Program-made: the position numbers and the translations under genes | Assembly (NCBI RefSeq): GCF_051014685.1 | Contig: NW_027478855.1 | Span: 124,001 to 188,000, forward strand | Length of the DNA stretch: 64,000 nt | Direction of reading: 5' to 3' | DNA from: Ptiloglossa arizonensis | Lineage: Eukaryota; Arthropoda; Insecta; Hymenoptera; Colletidae | Shown here: positions 10,160 to 24,119 of the stretch, one piece after another | Numbering within the stretch: the first letter of the stretch is position 1 | Layout of the letters: every line of letters begins with the position of its first letter | Notes under the pieces: model-generated | The model's input: the letters and a program-made list of their open reading frames with translations, nothing else | Database searches by the model: none | Told to the model about the DNA's origin: nothing

Positions 10160-13100
10160 CAAAATTTTGAGTGTCTAAAGCGTTTCTTACCTCCAAACTG
10201 TCATATCTCGCGAACGGATTGACCAATCCGCATAATTTCTGTTGCATCTGATAGTAGAAACTCGCCCGATTACAACGGTATGCGTACTTTTCCCCTAGGC
10301 CGTTCTAGTTACTCGTTTCGAGCATCAGAACTGCGAAAATTTTGAGTTTCTCAAGCGTTTCTTACCTCCAAACTGCCATATCTCGCGAACGGATTGATCA
10401 ATCCGCAAAATTTCTGTTGCATTTGAAAGTAGAAACTCGCCCGATTACAACGGTATGCGCACTTTTCCCCTAGGCGGTTCTAGTTATTCGTTTCGAGCAT
10501 CAGAACTGCGAAAATTTTGAGTTTCTCAAGCGTTTCTTACCTCCAAACTGCCATATCTCGCGAACGGATTGACCAATCCGCAAAATTTCTGTTGCTCCTG
10601 AAAGTAGAAACTCGCCCGATTACAACGGTATGCGTACTTTTCCCGAAGGCCGTTCTAGTTACTCGTTTCGAGCACCAAAACTGCGAAAATTTTGAGTTTC
10701 TCAAGCGTTTCTTATCTCCAAACTGCCATATCTCGCGAACGGATTGATCAATCCGCAAAATTTCTGTGCCTTCTGAAAGTAGAAACTCGCCCGATTACAA
10801 CAGTAGGTGTAGTTTTCCCCTAGGCCGTTCCAGTTATTCATTTCGAGCATCAGAACTGCGAAAATTTTGAGTTTCTCAAGCGTTTCTTACTTCCGAACTG
10901 CCACATCTCGCGAACGGATCGACCAATCCGCAAAATTTCTATTGCATCTGAAAGTAGAAACTCGCCCGATTACAACGGTATGCGCACTTTGCCCCTAGGC
11001 CGTTCTAGTTATTCGTTTCGAGCATCAGAACTGCCAAAATTTTGAGTGTCTAAAGCGTTTCTTACCTCCAAACTGTCATATCTCGCGAACGGATTGACCA
11101 ATCCGCATAATTTCTGTTGCATCTGAAAGTAAAAACTCGCCCGATTACAACGGTATGCGTACTTTTCCCCTAGGCCGTTCTAGTTACTCGTTTCGAGCAT
11201 CAGAACTGCGAAAATTTTGAGTTTCTCAAGCGTTTCTTACCTCCAAACTGCCATATCCCGCGAACGGATTGATCAATCCGCAAAATTTCTGTTGCATTTG
11301 AAAGTAGAAACTCGCCCGATTACAACGGTATGCGCACTTTTCCCATAGGCGGTTCTAGTTATTCGTTTCGAGCATCAGAACTGCGAAAATTTTGAGTTTC
11401 TCAAGCGTTTCTTACCTCCAAACTGCCATATCTCGCGAACGGATTGACCAATCCGCAAAATTTCTGTTGCATCTGAAAGTAGAAACTCGCCCGATTACAA
11501 CGGTATGCGTACTTTTCCCCTAGGCCGTTCTAGTTACTCGTGTCGAGCATCAAAACTGCGAAAATTTTGAGTTTCTCAAGCGTTTCTTATCTCCAAACTG
11601 CCATATCTCGCGAACGGATCGACCAATCCGCAAAATTTCTGTTGCATCTGAAAGTAGAAACACGCCCGATTACAACGGTATGCGCACTTTTCCCCTAGGC
11701 GGTTCTAGTTATTCGTTTCGAGCATCAGAACTGCGAAAATTTTGAGTTTCTCAAGCGTTTCTTACCTCCAAACTGCCATATCTCGCGAACGGATTGACCA
11801 ATCCGCAAAATTTCTGTTGCTCCTGAAAGTAGAAACTCGCCCGATTACAACGGTATGCGTACATTTCCCCTAGGCCGTTCTAGTTACTCGTTTCGAGCAT
11901 CAAAACTGCGAAAATTTTGAGTTTCTCAAGCGTTTCTTATCTCCAAACTGCCATATCTCGCGAACGGATCGACCAATCCGCAAAATTTCTGTTGCATCTG
12001 AAAGTAGAAACACGCCCGATTACAACGGTATGCGCACTTTTCCCCTAGGCGGTTCTAGTTATTCGTTTCGAGCATCAGAACTGCGAAAATTTTGAGTTTC
12101 TCAAGCGTTTCTTACCTCCAAACTGCCATATCTCGCGAACGGATTGACCAATCCGCAAAATTTCTGTTGCTCCTGAAAGTAGAAACTCGCCCGATTACAA
12201 CGGTATGCGTACTTTTCCCCTAGGCCGTTCTAGTTACTCGTTTCGAGCATCAAAACTGCGAAAATTTTGAGTTTCTCAAGCGTTTCTTATCTCCAAACTG
12301 CCATATCTCGCGAACGGATTGATCAATCCGCAAAATTTCTGTGCCTTCTGAAAGTAGAAACTCGCCCGATTACAACAGTAGGTGTAGTTTTCCCCTAGGC
12401 CGTTCCAGTTATTCATTTCGAGCATCAGAACTGCGAAAATTTTGAGTTTCTCAAGCGTTTCTTACTTCCGAACTGCCACATCTCGCGAACGGATCGACCA
12501 ATCCGCAAAATTTCTATTGCATCTGAAAGTAGAAACTCGCCCGATTACAACGGTATGCGCACTTTGCCCCTAGGCCGTTCTAGTTATTCGTTTCGAGCAT
12601 CAGAACTGCCAAAATTTTGAGTGTCTAAAGCGTTTCTTACCTCCAAACTGTCATATCTCGCGAACGGATTGACCAATCCGCATAATTTCTGTTGCATCTG
12701 AAAGTAGAAACTCGCCCGATTACAACGGTATGCGTACTTTTCCCCTAGGCCGTTCTAGTTACTCGTTTCGAGCATCAGAACTGCGAAAATTTTGAGTTTC
12801 TCAAGCGTTTCTTACCTCCAAACTGCCATATCTCGCGAACGGATTGATCAATCCGCAAAATTTCTGTTGCATTTGAAAGTAGAAACTCGCCCGATTACAA
12901 CGGTATGCGCACTTTTCCCCTAGGCGGTTCTAGTTATTCGTTTCGAGCATCAGAACTGCGAAAATTTTGAGTTTCTCAAGCGTTTCTTACCTCCAAACTG
13001 CCATATCTCGCGAACGGATTGACCAATCCGCAAAATTTCTGTTGCATCTGAAAGTAGAAACTCGCCCGATTACAACGGTATGCGTACTTTTCCCCTAGGC

Positions 13101-15097
13101 CGTTCTAGTTACTCGTGTCGAGCATCAAAACTGCGAAAATTTTGAGTTTCTCAAGCGTTTCTTATCTCCAAACTGCCATATCTCGCGAACGGATTGACCA
13201 ATCCGCAAAATTTCTGTCGCACCTGAAAGTAGAAACTCGACCGATTACAACGGTAGGTGTAGTTTTCCCCCAGGCCGTTCTAGTTATTCGTTTCGAGCAT
13301 CAGAACTGCGAAAATTTTGAGTTTCTCAAGCGTTTCTTACCTCCAAACTGCCATATCTCGCGAACGGATTGACCAATTCGCGAAATTTCTGTTGCATCTG
13401 AAAGTAGAAACACGCCCGATTACAACGGTAGGTGTAGTTTTCCCCTAGGCCGTTCTAGTTATTCGTGTCGAGCATCAGAACTGCGAAAATTTTGAGTTTA
13501 TCAAGCGTTTCTTACCTCCAAACTGCCATATCTCGCGAACGGATTGACCAATCCGCAAAATTTCTGTTGCATCTGAAAGTAGAAACTCGCCCGATTACAA
13601 CGGTATGCGCACTTTTCCCCTAAGCCGTTCTAGTTACTCGTTTCGAGCATCAAAACTGCGAAAATTTTGAGTTTCTCAAGCGTTTCTTATCACCAAACTG
13701 CCATATCTCGCGAACGGATTGATCAATCCGCAAAATTTCTGTGCCATCTGAAAGTAGAAACTCGCCCGATTACAACGGTAGGTGTATTTTTCCCCTAGGC
13801 CGTTCCAGTTATTCATTTCGAGCATCAGAACTGCGAAAATTTTGAGTTTCTCAAGCGTTTCTTACTTCCAAACTGCCACATCTCGCGAACGGATCGACCA
13901 ATCCGCAAAATTTCTGTTGCATCTGAAAGTAGAAACTCGCCCGATAACAACGGTATGCGCACTTTGCCCGTAGGCCGTTCTAGTTATTCGTGTCGAGCAT
14001 CAGAACTGCGAAAATTTTGAGTTTCTCAAGCGTTTCTTACCTCCAAACTGCCATATCTCGCGAAAGGATTGACCAATCCGCATAATTTCTGTTGCATCTG
14101 AAAGCAGAAACTCGCCCGATTACAACGGTATGCGTACTTCTCCCCTAGGCCGTTCTAGTCATTCGTTTCGAGCATCAGAACTGCGAAAATTTTGAGTTTC
14201 TCAAGCGTTTCTTACCTCCAAACTGCTATATCTCGCGAACGGATTGACCAATCCACAAAATTTCTGTTGCATCTGAAAGTTGAAACTCGCCCGATTACAA
14301 CGGTAGGTGTAGTTTTCCCCTAGGCCTTTCTAGTTATTCGTGTCGAGCATCAGAACTGCGAAAATTTTGAGTTTCTCAAGCGTTTCTTACCTCGAAACTG
14401 CCATATCTCGCGAACGGATTTACCAATCTGCAAAATTTCTGTTGCATCTGAAAGTAGAAACTCGCCCGATTACAACGGTATGCGCACTTTTCACCTAGGC
14501 CGTTCTGGTTATTCGTGTCGAGCATCAGAACTGCGAAAATTTTGAGTTTCTCAAGCGTTTCTTACCTCCAAACTGCCATATCTCGCGAACGGATTGACCA
14601 ATCCGCAAAATTTCTGTTGCATCTGAAAGTAGAAACTCGCCCGATTACAACGGTAGGTGTAGTTTTCCCCTAGGCCGTTCTAGTTATTCGTTTCGAGCAT
14701 CAGAACTGCGAAAATTTTGAGTTTCTCAAGCGTTTCATACATCCAAACTGCCACATCTCGTGAACGGATTGACCAATCCGCAAAATTTCTGTTGCATCTG
14801 AAAGTAGAAACTCGCCCGATTACAACAGTATGCGCACTTTGCCCCTAGGCCGTTCTAGTTATTCGTGTCGAGCATCAGAACTGCGAAAATTTTGAGTTTC
14901 TCAAGCGTTTCTTACCTCCAAACTGCTATATCTCGCGAAAGGATTGACCAATCCGCATAATTTCTGTTGCATCTGAAAGCAGAAACTCGCCCGATTACAA
15001 CGGTATGCGTACTTCTCCCCTAGGCCGTTCTAGTCATTCGTTTCGAGCATCAGAACTGCGAAAATTTTGAGTTTCTCAAGCGTTTCTTACCTCCAGA

Positions 15098-17592
15098 CTG
15101 CCATATCTCGCGAACGGATTGACCAATCCGCAAAATTTCTGTTGCATCTGAAAGTTGAAACTCGCCCGATTACAACGGTAGGTGTAGTTTTCCCCTAGGC
15201 CTTTCTAGTTATTCGTGTCGAGCATCAGAACTGCGAAAATTTTGAGTTTCTCAAGCGTTTCTTACTTCCAAACTGCCACATCTCGCGAACGGATCGACCA
15301 ATTCGCAAAATTTCTGTTGCATCTGGAAGTAGAAACTCGCCCGATTACAACGGTATGCGCACTTTGCCCCTAGGCCGTTCTAGTTATTCGTGTCGAGCAT
15401 CAGAACTGCGAAAATTTTGAGTTTCTCAAGCGTTTCTTACCTCCAAACTGCCATATCTCGCGAACGGATTGATCAATCCGCAAAATTTCTGTTGCATTTG
15501 AAAGTAGAAACTCGCCCGATTACAACGGTATGCGCACTTTTCCCCTAGGCGGTTCTAGTGATTCGTTTCGAGCATCAGAACTGCGAAAATTTTGAGTTTC
15601 TCAAGCGTTTCTTACCTCCAAACTGCCATATCTCGCGAACGGATTGACCAATCCACAAAATTTCTGTTGCACCTGAAAGTAGAATCTCGCCCGATTACAA
15701 CGGTAGGTGTAGTTTTCCCCTAGGCCGTTCTAGTTATTCGTTTCGAGCATCAGAACTGCGAAAATTTTGAGTTTCTAAAGCGTTTCTTACCTCCAAACTG
15801 CCATATCTCGCGAACGGATTGACCAATCCGCAAAATTTCTGTTGCATCTGAAAGTAGAAACTCGCCCGATTACAACGGTAGGAGTAGTTTTCCCCTAGGC
15901 CGTTCTAGTTATTCGTGTCGAGCATCAGAACTGCGAAAATTTTGAGTTTATCAAGCGTTTCTTACCTCCAAACTGCCATATCTCGCGAACGGATTGACCA
16001 ATCCGCAAAATTTATGTTGCATCTGAAAGTAGAAACTCGCCCGATTACAACGGTATGCGTACTTTTCCCCTAGGCCGTTCTAGTTACTCGTTTCGAGCAT
16101 CAAAACTGCGAAAATTTTGAGCTTCTCAAGCGTTTCTTGTCTTCAAACTGCCATATCTCGCGAACGGATTGATCAATCCGCAAAATTTCTGTGCCATCTG
16201 AAAGTAGAAACTCGCCCGATTACAACGGTAGGTGTAGTTTTCCCCTAGGCCGTTCCAGTTATTCATTTCCAGCATCAGAACTGCGAAAATTTTGAGTTTC
16301 TCAAGCGTTTCTTACCTCCAAACTGCCATATCTCGCGAACGGATTGACCAATCCGCAAAATTTCTGTTGCATCTGAAAGTTGAAACTCGCCCGATTACAA
16401 CGGTAGGTGTAGTTTTCCCCTAGGCCTTTCTAGTTATTCGTGTCGAGCATCAGAACTGCGAAAATTTTGAGTTTCTCAAGCGTTTCTTACTTCCAAACTG
16501 CCACATCTCGCGAACGGATCGACCAATTCGCAAAATTTCTGTTGCATCTGGAAGTAGAAACTCGCCCGATTACAACGGTATGCGCACTTTGCCCCTAGGC
16601 CGTTCTAGTTATTCGTGTCGAGCATCAGAACTGCGAAAATTTTGAGTTTCTCAAGCGTTTCTTACCTCCAAACTGCCATATCTCGCGAACGGATTGATCA
16701 ATCCGCAAAATTTCTGTTGCATTTGAAAGTAGAAACTCGCCCGATTACAACGGTATGCGCACTTTTCCCCTAGGCGGTTCTAGTGATTCGTTTCGAGCAT
16801 CAGAACTGCGAAAATTTTGAGTTTCTCAAGCGTTTCTTACCTCCAAACTGCCATATCTCGCGAACGGATTGACCAATCCACAAAATTTCTGTTGCACCTG
16901 AAAGTAGAAACTCGCCCGATTACAACGGTAGGTGTAGTTTTCCCCTAGGCCGTTCTAGTTATTCGTTTCGAGCATCAGAACTGCGAAAATTTTGAGTTTC
17001 TAAAGCGTTTCTTACCTCCAAACTGCCATATCTCGCGAACGGATTGACCAATCCGCAAAATTTCTGTTGCATCTGAAAGTAGAAACTCGCCCGATTACAA
17101 CGGTAGGAGTAGTTTTCCCCTAGGCCGTTCTAGTTATTCGTGTCGAGCATCAGAACTGCGAAAATTTTGAGTTTATCAAGCGTTTCTTACCTCCAAACTG
17201 CCATATCTCGCGAACGGATTGACCAATCCGCAAAATTTATGTTGCATCTGAAAGTAGAAACTCGCCCGATTACAACGGTATGCGTACTTTTCCCCTAGGC
17301 CGTTCTAGTTACTCGTTTCGAGCATCAAAACTGCGAAAATTTTGAGCTTCTCAAGCGTTTCTTGTCTTCAAACTGCCATATCTCGCGAACGGATTGATCA
17401 ATCCGCAAAATTTCTGTGCCATCTGAAAGTAGAAACTCGCCCGATTACAACGGTAGGTGTAGTTTTCCCCTAGGCCGTTCCAGTTATTCATTTCCAGCAT
17501 CAGAACTGCGAAAATTTTGAGTTTCTCAAGCGTTTCTTACCTCCAAACTGCCATATCTCGCGAACGGATTGACCAATCCGCAAAATTTCTGT
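15098..17592. repeat. Seven-monomer (1,225-bp) tandem duplication
   Basis: Bases 15098-16367 match 16323-17592 at an offset of 1,225. Both copies share the rare CTTGTCTTCAAACTG change at about 16139 and 17364, the TAGTGATTCG variant and TTTCCAGCAT. At least one difference is visible: GTAGAATCTCG near 15683 against GTAGAAACTCG in the second copy. The match ends on the left at CCAGACTG against CCAAACTG, and on the right at GTTGCATC against GTCGCACC. Confidence 0.85.
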
Positions 17593-18806
17593 CGCACCTG
17601 AAAGTAGAAACTCGCCCGATTACAACGGTAGGTGTAGTTTTCCCCTAGGCCGTTCTAGTCATTCGTTTCGAGCATCAGAACTGCGAAAATTTTGAGTTTC
17701 TCAAGCGTTTCTTACCTCCAAACTGCTATATCTCGCGAACGGATTGACCAATCCACAAAATTTCTGTTGCATCTGAAAGTTGAAACTCGCCCGATTACAA
17801 CGGTAGGTGTAGTTTTCCCCTAGGCCTTTCTAGTTATTCGTGTCGAGCATCAGAACTGCGAAAATTTTGAGTTTCTCAAGCGTTTCTTACCTCCAAACTG
17901 CCATATCTCGCGAACGGATTTACCAATTTGCAAAATTTCTGTTGCATCTGAAAGTAGAAACTCGCCCGATGACAACGGTATGCGCACTTTTCACCTAGGC
18001 CGTTCTAGTTATTCGTGTCGAGCATCAGAACTGCGAAAATTTTGAGTTTCTCAAGCGTTTCTTACTTCCAAACTGCCACATCTCGTGAACGGATTGACCA
18101 ATCCGCAAAATTTATGTTGCATCTGAAAGTAGAAACTCGCCCGATTACAACGGTATGCGTACTTTTCCCCTAGGCCGTTCTAGTTACTCGTTTCGAGCAT
18201 CAAAACTGCGAAAATTTTGAGCTTCTCAAGCGTTTCTTATCTTCAAACTGCCATATCTCGCGAACGGATTGATCAATCCGCAAAATTTCTGTGCCATCTG
18301 AAAGTAGAAACTCGCCCGATTACAACGGTAGGTGTAGTTTTCCCCTAGGCCGTTCCAGTTATTCATTTCCAGCATCAGAACTGCGAAAATTTTGAGTTTC
18401 TCAAGCGTTTCTTACCTCCAAACTGCCATATCTCGCGAACGGATTGACCAATCCGCAAAATTTCTGTCGCACCTGAAAGTAGAAACTCGCCCGATTACAA
18501 CGGTATGTGTAGTTTTCCCCTAGGCCGTTCTAGTTATTCGTTTCGAGCATCAGAACTGCGAAAATTTTGAGTTTCTCAAGCGTTTCTTACCTCCAAACTG
18601 CCATATCTCGCGAACGGATTGACCATTCCGCAAAATTTCTGTTGCATCTGAAAGTAGAAACTCGCCCGATTACAACGGTGTGCGCCCTTTGCCCCTAGGC
18701 CGTTCTAGTTATTCGTTTCGAGCATCAGAACTGCCAAAATTTTGAGTTTCTCAAGCGTTTCTTACCTCCAAACTGCCATATCTCGCGAACGGATTGACCA
18801 ATCCGC

Positions 18807-21288
18807 AAAATTTCTGTTGCATCTGAAAGTAGAAACTCGCCCGATTACAACGGTATGCGTACTTTTCCCCTAGGCCGTTCTAGTTACTCGTTTCGAGCAT
18901 CAGAACTGCCAAAATTTTGAGTTTCTCAAGCGTTTCTTACCTCCAAACTGCCATATCTCGCGAACGGATTGACCAATCCGCAAAATTTCTGTTGCATCTG
19001 AAAGTAGAAACTCGCCCGATTACAACGGTATGCGTACTTTTCCCCTAGGCCGTTCTAGTTACTCGTTTCGAGCATCAGAACTGCCAAAATTTTGAGTTTC
19101 TCAAGCGTTTCTTACCTCCAAACTGCTATATCTCGCGAACGGATTGACCAATCCACAAAATTTCTGTTGCATCTGAAAGTTGAAACTCGCCCGATTACAA
19201 CGGTAGGTGTAGTTTTCCCCTAGGCCTTTCTAGTTATTCGTGTCGAGCATCAGAACTGCGAAAATTTTGAGTTTCTCAAGCGTTTCTTACCTCCAAACTG
19301 CCATATCTCGCGAACGGATTTACCAATCTGCAAAATTTCTGTTGCATCTGAAAGTAGAAACTCGCCCGATTACAACGGTATGCGCACTTTTCACCTAGGC
19401 CGTTCTAGTTATTCGTGTCGAGCATCAGAACTGCGAAAATTTTGAGTTTCTCAAGCGTTTCTTACCTCCAAACTGCCATATCTCGCGAACGGATTGACCA
19501 TTCCGCAAAATTTCTGTTGCATCTGAAAGTTGAAACTCGCCCGATTACAACGGTAGGTGTAGTTTTCCCCTAGGCCTTTCTAGTTATTCGTGTCGAGCAT
19601 CAGAACTGCGAAAATTTTGAGCTTCTCAAGCGTTTCTTATCTTCAAACTGCCATATCTCGCGAACGGATTGATCAATCCGCAAAATTTCTGTGCCATCTG
19701 AAAGTAGAAACTCGCCCGATTACAACGGTAGGTGTAGTTTTCCCCTAGGCCGTTCCAGTTATTCATTTCCAGCATCAGAACTGCGAAAATTTTGAGTTTC
19801 TCAAGCGTTTCTTACCTCCAAACTGCCATATCTCGCGAACGGATTGACCAATCCGCAAAATTTCTGTCGCACCTGAAAGTAGAAACTCGCCCGATTACAA
19901 CGGTAGGTGTAGTTTTCCCCTAGGCCGTTCTAGTTATTCGTTTCGAGCATCAGAACTGCGAAAATTTTGAGTTTCTCAAGCGTTTCTTACCTCCAAACTG
20001 CCATATCTCGCGAACGGATTGACCATTCCGCAAAATTTCTGTTGCATCTGAAAGTAGAAACTCGCCCGATTACAACGGTATGCGTACTTTTCCCCTAGGC
20101 CGTTCTAGTTACTCGTTTCGAGCATCAGAACTGCCAAAATTTTGAGTTTCTCAAGCGTTTCTTACCTCCAAACTGCCATATCTCGCGAACGGATTGACCA
20201 ATCCGCAAAATTTCTGTTGCATCTGAAAGTAGAAACTCGCCCGATTACAACGGTATGCGTACTTTTCCCCTAGGCCGTTCTAGTTACTCGTTTCGAGCAT
20301 CAGAACTGCCAAAATTTTGAGTTTCTCAAGCGTTTCTTACCTCCAAACTGCTATATCTCGCGAACGGATTGACCAATCCACAAAATTTCTGTTGCATCTG
20401 AAAGTTGAAACTCGCCCGATTACAACGGTAGGTGTAGTTTTCCCCTAGGCCTTTCTAGTTATTCGTGTCGAGCATCAGAACTGCGAAAATTTTGAGTTTC
20501 TCAAGCGTTTCTTACCTCCAAACTGCCATATCTCGCGAACGGATTTACCAATCTGCAAAATTTCTGTTGCATCTGAAAGTAGAAACTCGCCCGATTACAA
20601 CGGTATGCGCACTTTTCACCTAGGCCGTTCTAGTTATTCGTGTCGAGCATCAGAACTGCGAAAATTTTGAGTTTCTCAAGCGTTTCTTACCTCCAAACTG
20701 CCATATCTCGCGAACGGATTGACCATTCCGCAAAATTTCTGTTGCATCTGAAAGTTGAAACTCGCCCGATTACAACGGTAGGTGTAGTTTTCCCCTAGGC
20801 CTTTCTAGTTATTCGTGTCGAGCATCAGAACTGCGAAAATTTTGAGCTTCTCAAGCGTTTCTTATCTTCAAACTGCCATATCTCGCGAACGGATTGATCA
20901 ATCCGCAAAATTTCTGTGCCATCTGAAAGTAGAAACTCGCCCGATTACAACGGTAGGTGTAGTTTTCCCCTAGGCCGTTCCAGTTATTCATTTCCAGCAT
21001 CAGAACTGCGAAAATTTTGAGTTTCTCAAGCGTTTCTTACCTCCAAACTGCCATATCTCGCGAACGGATTGACCAATCCGCAAAATTTCTGTCGCACCTG
21101 AAAGTAGAAACTCGCCCGATTACAACGGTAGGTGTAGTTTTCCCCTAGGCCGTTCTAGTTATTCGTTTCGAGCATCAGAACTGCGAAAATTTTGAGTTTC
21201 TCAAGCGTTTCTTACCTCCAAACTGCCATATCTCGCGAACGGATTGACCATTCCGCAAAATTTCTGTTGCATCTGAAAGTAGAAACTC
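18807..21288. repeat. Second seven-monomer (1,225-bp) tandem duplication
   Basis: About 18807-20063 matches about 20032-21288 at an offset of 1,225. The copies share the ordered markers AAAGTTGAAAC/CCTTTC, TACCAATCTG/TTTTCACC, CTTATCTTCAAACTG and TTTCCAGCAT. The right end is marked by ACTCACCCG near 21288. The unit has the same length as the 15098-17592 duplication but a different monomer order, so these were independent events. Confidence 0.8.
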
Positions 21289-24119
21289 ACCCGATTACAA
21301 CGGTGTGCGCCCTTTGCCCCTAGGCCGTTCTAGTTATTCGTTTCGAGCATCAGAACTGCCAAAATTTTGAGTTTCTCAAGCGTTTCTTACCTCCAAACTG
21401 CCATATCTCGCGAACGGATTGACCAATCCGCAAAATTTCTGTTGCATCTGAAAGTAGAAACTCGCCCGATTACAACGGTAGGTGTAGTTTTCCCCTAGGC
21501 CGTTCTAGTTATTCGTGTCGAGCATCAGAACTGCGAAAATTTTGAGTTTATCAAGCGTTTCTTACCTCCAAACTGCCATATCTCGCGAACGGATTGACCA
21601 ATCCGCAAAATTTCTGTTGCATCTGAAAGTAGAAACTCGCCCGATAACAACGGTATGCGCACTTTGCCCGTAGGCCGTTCTAGTTATTCGTGTCGAGCAT
21701 CAGAACTGCGAAAATTTTGAGTTTCTCAAGCGTTTCTTACCTCCAAACTGCCATATCTCGCGAACGGATTGACCAATCCACAAAATTTCTGTTGCACCTG
21801 AAAGTAGAAACTCGCCCGATTACAACGGTAGGTGTAGTTTTCCCCTAGGCCGTTCTAGTTATTCGTTTCGAGCATCAGAACTGCGAAAATTTTGAGTTTC
21901 TAAAGCGTTTCTTACCTCCAAACTGCCATATCTCGCGAACGGATTGACCAATCCGCAAAATTTCTGTTGCATCTGAAAGTAGAAACTCGCCCGATTACAA
22001 CGGTAGGAGTAGTTTTCCCCTAGGCCGTTCTAGTTATTCGTGTCGAGCATCAGAACAGCGAAAATTTTGAGTTTATCAAGCGTTTCTTACCTCCAAACTG
22101 CCATATCTCGCGAACGGATTGACCAATCCGCAAAATTTCTGTTGCATCTGAAAGTAGATACTCGCCCGATTACAACGGTATGCGCACTTTTCCCCTAGGC
22201 CGTTCTAGTTATTCGTGTCGAGCATCAGAACTGCGAAAATTTTGAGTTTCTCAAGCGTTTCTTACATCCAAACTGCCATATCTCGCGAACGGATTGACCA
22301 ATCCGCAAAATTTATGTTGCATCTGAAAGTAGAAACTCGCCCGATTACAACGGTATGCGTACTTTTCCCCTAGGCCGTTCTAGTTACTCGTTTCGAGCAT
22401 CAAAACTGCGAAAATTTTGAGCTTCTCAAGCGTTTCTTATCTTCAAACTGCCATATCTCGCGAACGGATTGATCAATCCGCAAAATTTCTGTGCCATCTG
22501 AAAGTAGAAACTCGCCCGATTACAACGGTAGGTGTAGTTTTCCCCTAGGCCGTTCCAGTTATTCATTTCCAGCATCAGAACTGCGAAAATTTTGAGTTTC
22601 TCAAGCGTTTCTTACCTCCAAACTGCCATATCTCGCGAACGGATTGACCAATCCGCAAAATTTCTGTCGCACCTGAAAGAAGAAACTCGCCCGATTACAA
22701 CGGTAGGTGTAGTTTTCCCCTAGGCCGTTCTAGTCATTCGTTTCGAGCATCAGAACTGCGAAAATTTTGAGTTTCTCAAGCGTTTCTTACCTCCAAACTG
22801 CTATATCTCGCGAACGGATTGACCAATCCACAAAATTTCTGTTGCATCTGAAAGTTGAAACTCGCCCGATTACAACTGTAGGTGTAGTTTTCCCCTAGGC
22901 CTTTCTAGTTATTCGTGTCGAGCATCAGAACTGCGAAAATTTTGAGTTTCTCAAGCGTTTCTTACCTCCAAACTGCCATATCTCGCGAACGGATTTACCA
23001 ATCTGCAAAATTTCTGTTGCATCTGAAAGTAGAAACTCGCCCGATTACAACGGTATGCGCACTTTTCACCTAGGCCGTTCTAGTTATTCGTGTCGAGCAT
23101 CAGAACTGCGAAAATTTTGAGTTTCTCAAGCGTTTCTTACTTCCAAACTGCCACATCTCGTGAACGGATTGACCAATCCGCAAAATTTCTGTTGCATCTG
23201 AAAGTAGAAACTCGCCCGATTACAACAGTATGCGCACTTTGCCCCTAGGCCGTTCTAGTTATTCGTGTCGAGCATCAGAACTGCGAAAATTTTGAGTTTC
23301 TCAAGCGTTTCTTACCTCCAAACTGCCATATCTCGCGAACGGATTGACCAATGTGCAAAATTTCTGTTGCATCTGAAAGTAGAAACTCGCCCGATTACAA
23401 CGGTATGCGCACTTTTCACCTAGGCCGTTCTTGTTATTCGTGTCGAGCATCAGAACTGCGAAAATTTTGAGTTTCTCAAGCGTTTCTTACCTCCAAACTG
23501 CCATATCTCGCGAACGGATTGACCAATCCGCAAAATTTCTGTTGCATCTGAAAGTAGAAACTCGCCCGATTACAACGGTAGGTGTAGTTTTCCCCTAGGC
23601 CGTTCTAGTTATTCGTTTCGAGCATCAGAACTGCGAAAATTTTGAGTTTCTCAAGCGTTTCTTACTTCCAAACTGCCACATCTCGCGAACGGATCGTCCA
23701 ATTCGCAAAATTTCTGTTGCATCTGGAAGTAGAAACTCGCCCGATTACAACGGTATGCGCACTTTGCCCCTAGGCCGTTCTAGTTATTCGTGTCGAGCAT
23801 CAGAACTGCGAAAATTTTGAGTTTCTCAAGCGTTTCTTACCTCCAAACTGCCATATCTCGCGAACGGATTGATCAATCCGCAAAATTTCTGTTGCATTGG
23901 AAAGTAGAAACTCGCCCGATTACAACGGTATGCGCACTTTTCCCCTAGGCGGTTCTAGTGATTCGTTTCGAGCATCAGAACTGCGAAAATTTTGAGTTTC
24001 TCAAGCGTTTCTTACCTCCAAACTGCCATATCTCGCGAACGGATTGACCAATCCACAAAATTTCTGTTGCACCTGAAAGTAGAAACTCGCCCGATTACAA
24101 CGGTAGGTGTAGTTTTCCC

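Larger units (their letters stand above)
1..13125. repeat. Domain 1: irregular higher-order array, about 75 monomers
   Basis: This domain is marked by a recurring run of three monomers: one with GTGCCTTCTG, CAGTAGGTGTAG and GTTCCAGTTATTCATTT; one with CTTCCGAACTGCCACA and TCTATTGC; and usually one with GTGTCTAAAG, CTGTCATA and CATAATTT. The GTGCCTTCTG marker occurs ten times, at 966, 3241, 3766, 5866, 7441, 8141, 9191, 9891, 10766 and 12341. The gaps are 13, 3, 12, 9, 4, 6, 4, 5 and 9 monomers, so the higher-order structure is real but not regular. Monomers with TAGGCGGTTC are also common here. No gene is present. Confidence 0.85.
13126..24119. repeat. Domain 2: array with 7-monomer higher-order repeats
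   Basis: At about 13.1 kb the domain 1 markers stop and new ones appear: GTCGCACCTG, AAAGTTGAAAC with CCTTTCTAG, TACCAATCTG with TTTTCACCTAGG, GAGCTTCTC with CTTCAAACTG and TTTCCAGCAT, and TTTCTAAAG with GGTAGGAGTAG. The CTTCAAACTG marker lies at 16141, 17366, 18241, 19641, 20866 and 22441, with gaps of 7, 5, 8, 7 and 9 monomers. A short five-monomer echo also links about 13985-14215 with about 14860-15090, both containing CGAAAGGATT. No gene is present. Confidence 0.8.

Noticed and set aside
10517..10758. Overlapping open frames on both strands (10517-10747 plus, 10537-10758 minus)
   Set aside because: A local change from CCCCTAGG to CCCGAAGG near 10643 removes stop codons on both strands at once. 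This is a chance effect in one monomer.
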